Shown here one piece after another: positions 5,965 through 8,525 of a DNA stretch of 8,525 nucleotides. Each line of letters begins with the position of its first letter. Within the stretch, counting starts at the first letter, position 1. Source of the stretch: Myxococcales bacterium (lineage in GTDB: Bacteria; Myxococcota_A; Polyangia; Polyangiales; JADJMO01). Location: the NCBI GenBank assembly GCA_021783935.1, contig JAJXTK010000255.1, positions 1 to 8,525 of the forward strand. Direction: 5' to 3'. The notes beneath the pieces were generated by a model. It saw nothing but the letters and a program-made list of their open reading frames with translations. It ran no database searches and was not told where the DNA came from. A program made the translations under genes and the position numbers.

Positions 5965-7197
5965 ATGGCGGTCGTGCAATCGGCGGCAGGATCGGAGCCC
6001 CCCCAGCGGCTCACCGACGCGGCGCGCCTTCGCCTGCTGGCCAAGCGCCTCGACGGCCACCCGCGCGCCGTCGAGGTGCTCGCCGCCGCCACCGACCTCG
6101 AGCAGCGGGTGCTCGCGATGGCGGCGCGCGCGCGCAAGGCGGCGGCGGGCTCGCTGGCGCGCATCGCGTTGCTCGAGCAGGCGATCGAGCTGCGCGTGGA
6201 GCTCGAGGCCCTCGTCGCGTTCGAGCTCGCCGAGCCGCTCCCGGTCGAGCGCGAGGCGGCGCTCGCGCAGCTGCCCCCCGGTCTCGAGGAGAAGCTCGCC
6301 GAGCTGCTCGGCGTGCCGATCGCGCCGCGCACGCGCCCGATCCTCGAGTCGTTCGCGCGCGACTGGCTCGAGAACGGTCGGGCCTTCGACGAGGTGTCGG
6401 CCTCGTTCGGCTTCGTCGAGATCGAGGCGCTGTCCATCGCCGAGGGGCGCGGGCTCCTGGTGCTCACGCACCACGGCTCGATCCTGCAGCTGTCGGCGCC
6501 GGTCGATCGCGCGGGCGCGCGTCGCTACGTCTATCAGAGCGTCTACGCGAACGATCGCGTGCCCGCCGAGGGGACGCTCACGCTGCGCGAGGCGGCGCGC
6601 GTGGGGCACGCGCTCGCCGCCGCCAAGCTGTGCACCTCGCGCATACGCAAGCTCCGCGCGGCGCCGCGGGCCGAGGGGCACGCCGAGGCGTCGTGGCGGC
6701 TCGAGCGCCAGACCTTCGCCAGGATCTCGACGCTGTGCGCGCCGTCCCCGCTGCTCGCCCCTTCGCCGACGGCGTGGGGCGTCGTCGCCTCGCGGGCCGG
6801 TGCGCCGATGCCCCCCTCGTCGCGGCGCCGAAGGATGCTCGCGGAGCTGTCGGCGAAGCTGGAGGGGCGCGTCGACGGCAACAGCACCATCGACGCCGAG
6901 CTCCTCGGGCTCTGCCTCGACCTGCAGCGTGACCGGCTCGAGGCGCGGGAGGCGGCCTTCACGCTCGATCAGATCGCCTCCTTCGCCACCGAGCGCGGCG
7001 AGCAGTGCGCCGTGTTCCACGAGACCGAGGGGGTGCGCGTCGTGCTCGTGAGGCCGGGCGAGGCGCCCGTCGAGATCCGCAAGGCCGACCTCGGCGGCCA
7101 GAAGGTGGTGCGGGGCGCGCCGCTGGCGCTGCTCGGCGAAGGGGGGCGCGTGCTCGCCCAGCTCGGCAGCGTGACCTCGATCGGGTCTCGACGCTGA
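5965..7197 (+). CDS. Unassigned 410-residue protein, mostly helical, cytosolic
   Basis: I do not recognise a family. The frame runs 410 codons from ATG 5965, the first start after an in-frame TGA at 5956-5958, with G or C at nearly all third positions, so it is a real gene. Residues about 16-110 are rich in Leu, Ala, Glu and Arg (e.g. RLRLLAKRLDG, LEQRVLAMAARARKAAA) and look like a long helical or coiled-coil region. A mixed segment about 150-190 contains EGRGLLVLTHHGSILQLSAP and VYQSVYAND, suggesting strands. About 255-285 is Pro/Ser-rich and probably a linker. A second helical part follows, and then a strand-rich C-terminus (CAVFHETEGVRVVLVRPG). There is no signal peptide or membrane segment. 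The only ribosome-site candidate is a weak GAAG at 5957-5960. It follows the arg terminator and precedes the small basic-protein gene by 98 bases. The two-domain reading is inference. Confidence 0.85.
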   Translation: MAVVQSAAGSEPPQRLTDAARLRLLAKRLDGHPRAVEVLAAATDLEQRVLAMAARARKAAAGSLARIALLEQAIELRVELEALVAFELAEPLPVEREAALAQLPPGLEEKLAELLGVPIAPRTRPILESFARDWLENGRAFDEVSASFGFVEIEALSIAEGRGLLVLTHHGSILQLSAPVDRAGARRYVYQSVYANDRVPAEGTLTLREAARVGHALAAAKLCTSRIRKLRAAPRAEGHAEASWRLERQTFARISTLCAPSPLLAPSPTAWGVVASRAGAPMPPSSRRRRMLAELSAKLEGRVDGNSTIDAELLGLCLDLQRDRLEAREAAFTLDQIASFATERGEQCAVFHETEGVRVVLVRPGEAPVEIRKADLGGQKVVRGAPLALLGEGGRVLAQLGSVTSIGSRR

Positions 7198-7285
7198 GCT
7201 CCTTCGCGCACAGCAGCGCGCCCGCCCCTCGCACGCATTTCGCACCAACGGCAGCCGGAGGCGCAGGGCCTCCCCTCACCACGCC

Positions 7286-7291
7286 AGGGGG
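7286..7291 (+). promoter_or_regulatory. Ribosome-binding site of the small basic protein
   Basis: AGGGGG lies 4 bases before ATG 7296. It is a non-canonical but purine-only site, and it marks this ATG rather than the upstream continuation of the frame as the start. Confidence 0.45.
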
Positions 7292-7295
7292 TCGA

Positions 7296-7634
7296 ATGCC
7301 GACCAGAGCGCAAGTTCAGCGGGCGGTCCAGGAGCGCATCAGCTCGAGGAAGCACGACGACGCGCGCGCCAAGAAGCTCGCCGCGCGCAAGCCGCCGCAC
7401 CCCGAAAAGCACCTGAGCATCCGCGCCGGGAAGAAGGCGACCTACGTGCTGGAGGATCAGCCCGCGGGGCAGAGGCCGCCGCGCAAGTCGACGCGCAGGG
7501 CCGCAAACCGCATGAAGGCGGACACGAACCTGAACCTCCGCGAGACGCGCCTGAAGACCGCGCCGAAGGCCCGGAGCCGCAACGCCAAGGCGCGGTCGAC
7601 CCGCGTGCGCGGGCACGGCGCCCCTCACGCGTGA
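7296..7634 (+). CDS. Small, very basic hypothetical protein (112 residues)
   Basis: About 28% of residues are Arg or Lys (19 Arg, 12 Lys against 8 acidic), giving a net charge near +23. It is also rich in Ala and has few hydrophobic residues. It starts MPTRAQVQRAVQERISSRKH and ends in KARSRNAKARSTRVRGHG and a short tail. A central RPPRKSTRRAANRMKADTN block looks like a short motif rather than random basic sequence. Such composition suggests a nucleic-acid-binding or intrinsically disordered protein, comparable in general character to H1-like tails, but I see no defined DNA-binding fold. The MPTRxQVxRA opening is reminiscent of a group of small basic bacterial hypothetical proteins; I cannot confirm homology. 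The start ATG 7296 follows AGGGGG. It converges with the GDPD gene across a 10-base gap. The open frame continues upstream of the ATG, but that part overlaps the 410-residue gene and is a shadow. Confidence 0.7.
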   Translation: MPTRAQVQRAVQERISSRKHDDARAKKLAARKPPHPEKHLSIRAGKKATYVLEDQPAGQRPPRKSTRRAANRMKADTNLNLRETRLKTAPKARSRNAKARSTRVRGHGAPHA

Positions 7635-7651
7635 GCGCGCCCCATCACGCG
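7628..7651. repeat. Inverted repeat spanning two convergent stop codons
   Basis: CGCGTGA at 7628-7634 and TCACGCG at 7645-7651 form a 7-base inverted repeat. The loop is exactly the 10 bases between the stop codons. The arms include the TGA of the basic-protein gene and, on the other strand, the TGA of the GDPD gene. Both genes ending in GCG TGA accounts for most of the symmetry. There is no flanking T-run, so a bidirectional terminator role is uncertain. Confidence 0.35.
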
Positions 7652-8460
7652 CGCGCGTCGAGCACCTCGCGGAGCACGTCGGGTCGGTCGGTCATGATGC
7701 CGCCGACCCCGAGCTCCGCGAGGGCGAGCATCTCGGCTCGATCGTCGACCGTCCAGACGTTGACCCACTTGCCCAGCGCGGCGGCGGCCTCGAGGAACGG
7801 GCGATCGACGAGCGGCACGTCCATGAACCGCGCCGGCATGTCGATCACGGCGAAGCGCTCATCGGCCGCGGCCGCGTCGAGCGGCGCGCCCGACTTGAGC
7901 GCCATGACGAGCTTGGTGAGCGCGCGCTCCGGGTAGAAGTGGCATGCGTCGGGGATCGCCGAGAAGAGCCGCGCAGAGACCGCGTCGTCGGCGCTGCCGA
8001 GGCAGACGCGATCGAGCGCGCCGGCCGCGCGCAGCTCGTCGACGAGCCGCCGCTCGGCCCCTTCGACGTCGGTCTTCAGCTCGAGGTTCACGCGCGCGTC
8101 CGGGCAGGCGTCGAGCACCTCGCGCAGCGTCGGGATGCGCACGCCGCGCCCGCGGAGCGGGAAGCTCGCGCCGCCATCGGCGCTGAAGCGGTAGCCCGCG
8201 TCGAGGCCCCGCAGCTCCGCGAGGGTCATCGCGGCGATGGTCCCCTCGCCCTCGGTGCAGCGCGCGACGTCGGGGTCGTGGGCGACGACGAGCACGCCGT
8301 CGTGCGTGAGGTGCACGTCGAGCTCGAGGACGTCGGTGCGGTAGCGCGCGCACGCCATGCGGAAGGCCTCGAGCGTGTTCTCGGGGGCGAGCCGCGAGCC
8401 GCCGCGGTGCGAGATGTGCAGCGTCGGCCGGAGCCCCTCGAGGAACGCGTGTCGCGCCAT
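7645..8460 (-). CDS. Glycerophosphodiester phosphodiesterase
   Basis: Hydrolyses glycerophosphodiesters (deacylated phospholipid head groups) to glycerol-3-phosphate and an alcohol; UgpQ/GlpQ-type TIM-barrel family. It has 271 residues from ATG 8460, with no signal peptide, so a cytosolic UgpQ-like enzyme is more likely than periplasmic GlpQ. Catalytic H18 is in SHRGGSRLAPENT, with E27-N28-T29. The metal ligands E46 and D48 are in ELDVHLTHDG, and the second catalytic H61 is in VVAHD. E127-L-K129 provides the third metal site, and WTVDD (W236-D240) and GIMTDRPD close the barrel. The start is set by GAGG (minus strand, 8469-8466) five bases upstream; a GTG at 8487 would add nine residues. It converges on the basic-protein gene. 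No transporter gene is adjacent, so substrate supply is not shown by context. All key residues are present. Confidence 0.93.
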   Translation of the reverse strand: MARHAFLEGLRPTLHISHRGGSRLAPENTLEAFRMACARYRTDVLELDVHLTHDGVLVVAHDPDVARCTEGEGTIAAMTLAELRGLDAGYRFSADGGASFPLRGRGVRIPTLREVLDACPDARVNLELKTDVEGAERRLVDELRAAGALDRVCLGSADDAVSARLFSAIPDACHFYPERALTKLVMALKSGAPLDAAAADERFAVIDMPARFMDVPLVDRPFLEAAAALGKWVNVWTVDDRAEMLALAELGVGGIMTDRPDVLREVLDARA

Positions 8461-8465
8461 GGCTG

Positions 8466-8469
8466 CCTC
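8466..8469 (-). promoter_or_regulatory. Shine-Dalgarno site deciding the GDPD start
   Basis: GAGG on the minus strand, 5 bases before ATG 8460. It lies downstream of the alternative GTG at 8487 and therefore favours the shorter 271-residue product. Confidence 0.5.
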
Positions 8470-8525
8470 GCAGCGTAGCGCAGCCACGGCCGCGCTCGAC
8501 CATTGACGCGGCGCGACCCGCCGTC

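Noticed and set aside
4435..7248. 937-codon minus-strand open frame opposite argF and the 410-residue gene
   Set aside because: Same shadow effect: the plus-strand genes have clear motifs or codon bias and this frame has neither.
7257..7273. GGAGGC/GCCTCC hairpin before the small basic gene
   Set aside because: A 6-pair stem with a 5-base loop and no T-run is expected often by chance here; not supported as a terminator or riboswitch.
8488..8525. Gene start or promoter at the right edge
   Set aside because: Only 38 bases remain; I see no convincing promoter pair or start with a ribosome site.

Overview
The window is a very GC-rich bacterial chromosome segment of densely packed housekeeping genes. 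Third codon positions are almost all G or C. The base composition, the PilZ-domain regulator, the small lineage-type hypothetical proteins and the mixed quality of the Shine-Dalgarno sites suggest a myxobacterium-like (Myxococcota/Polyangia) genome. That placement is inference from style, not from a marker gene. I see no rRNA, tRNA, CRISPR array, insertion sequence or phage gene.

Layout. At the left edge, on the minus strand, is msrB (peptide-methionine (R)-S-oxide reductase), cut by the window edge just before its C-terminus. A 164-base divergent intergenic region separates it from a plus-strand run: a 140-residue PilZ-domain protein (probable TTG start), a 36-residue single-pass membrane microprotein, and ung (uracil-DNA glycosylase). 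After a 141-base spacer come three consecutive arginine-biosynthesis genes, argG, argH and argF. An intrinsic terminator candidate closes this block at about 5872-5911. Next are a 410-residue protein I cannot assign and a 112-residue very basic protein. The last gene, on the minus strand, is a cytosolic-type glycerophosphodiester phosphodiesterase that converges on the basic-protein gene with only 10 bases between their stop codons.

How the genes work together. ArgF makes citrulline from ornithine and carbamoyl phosphate, ArgG joins citrulline to aspartate using ATP, and ArgH splits argininosuccinate into arginine and fumarate. The window therefore holds the complete ornithine-to-arginine half of the pathway in the order argG-argH-argF. 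The spacer before argG holds a short reading frame with three consecutive arginine codons. Its stop overlaps an alternative GTG start for argG and sits in a small hairpin. This is the most interesting regulatory candidate here, though it lacks a Shine-Dalgarno site and a terminator. The other genes look like independent housekeeping functions: MsrB repairs oxidised methionine, Ung removes uracil from DNA, and GDPD recycles phospholipid head groups.

No exotic multi-gene system is visible. The items most worth a second look are the arginine-codon leader frame, the membrane microprotein beside the PilZ gene, and the two unassigned proteins (410 and 112 residues).
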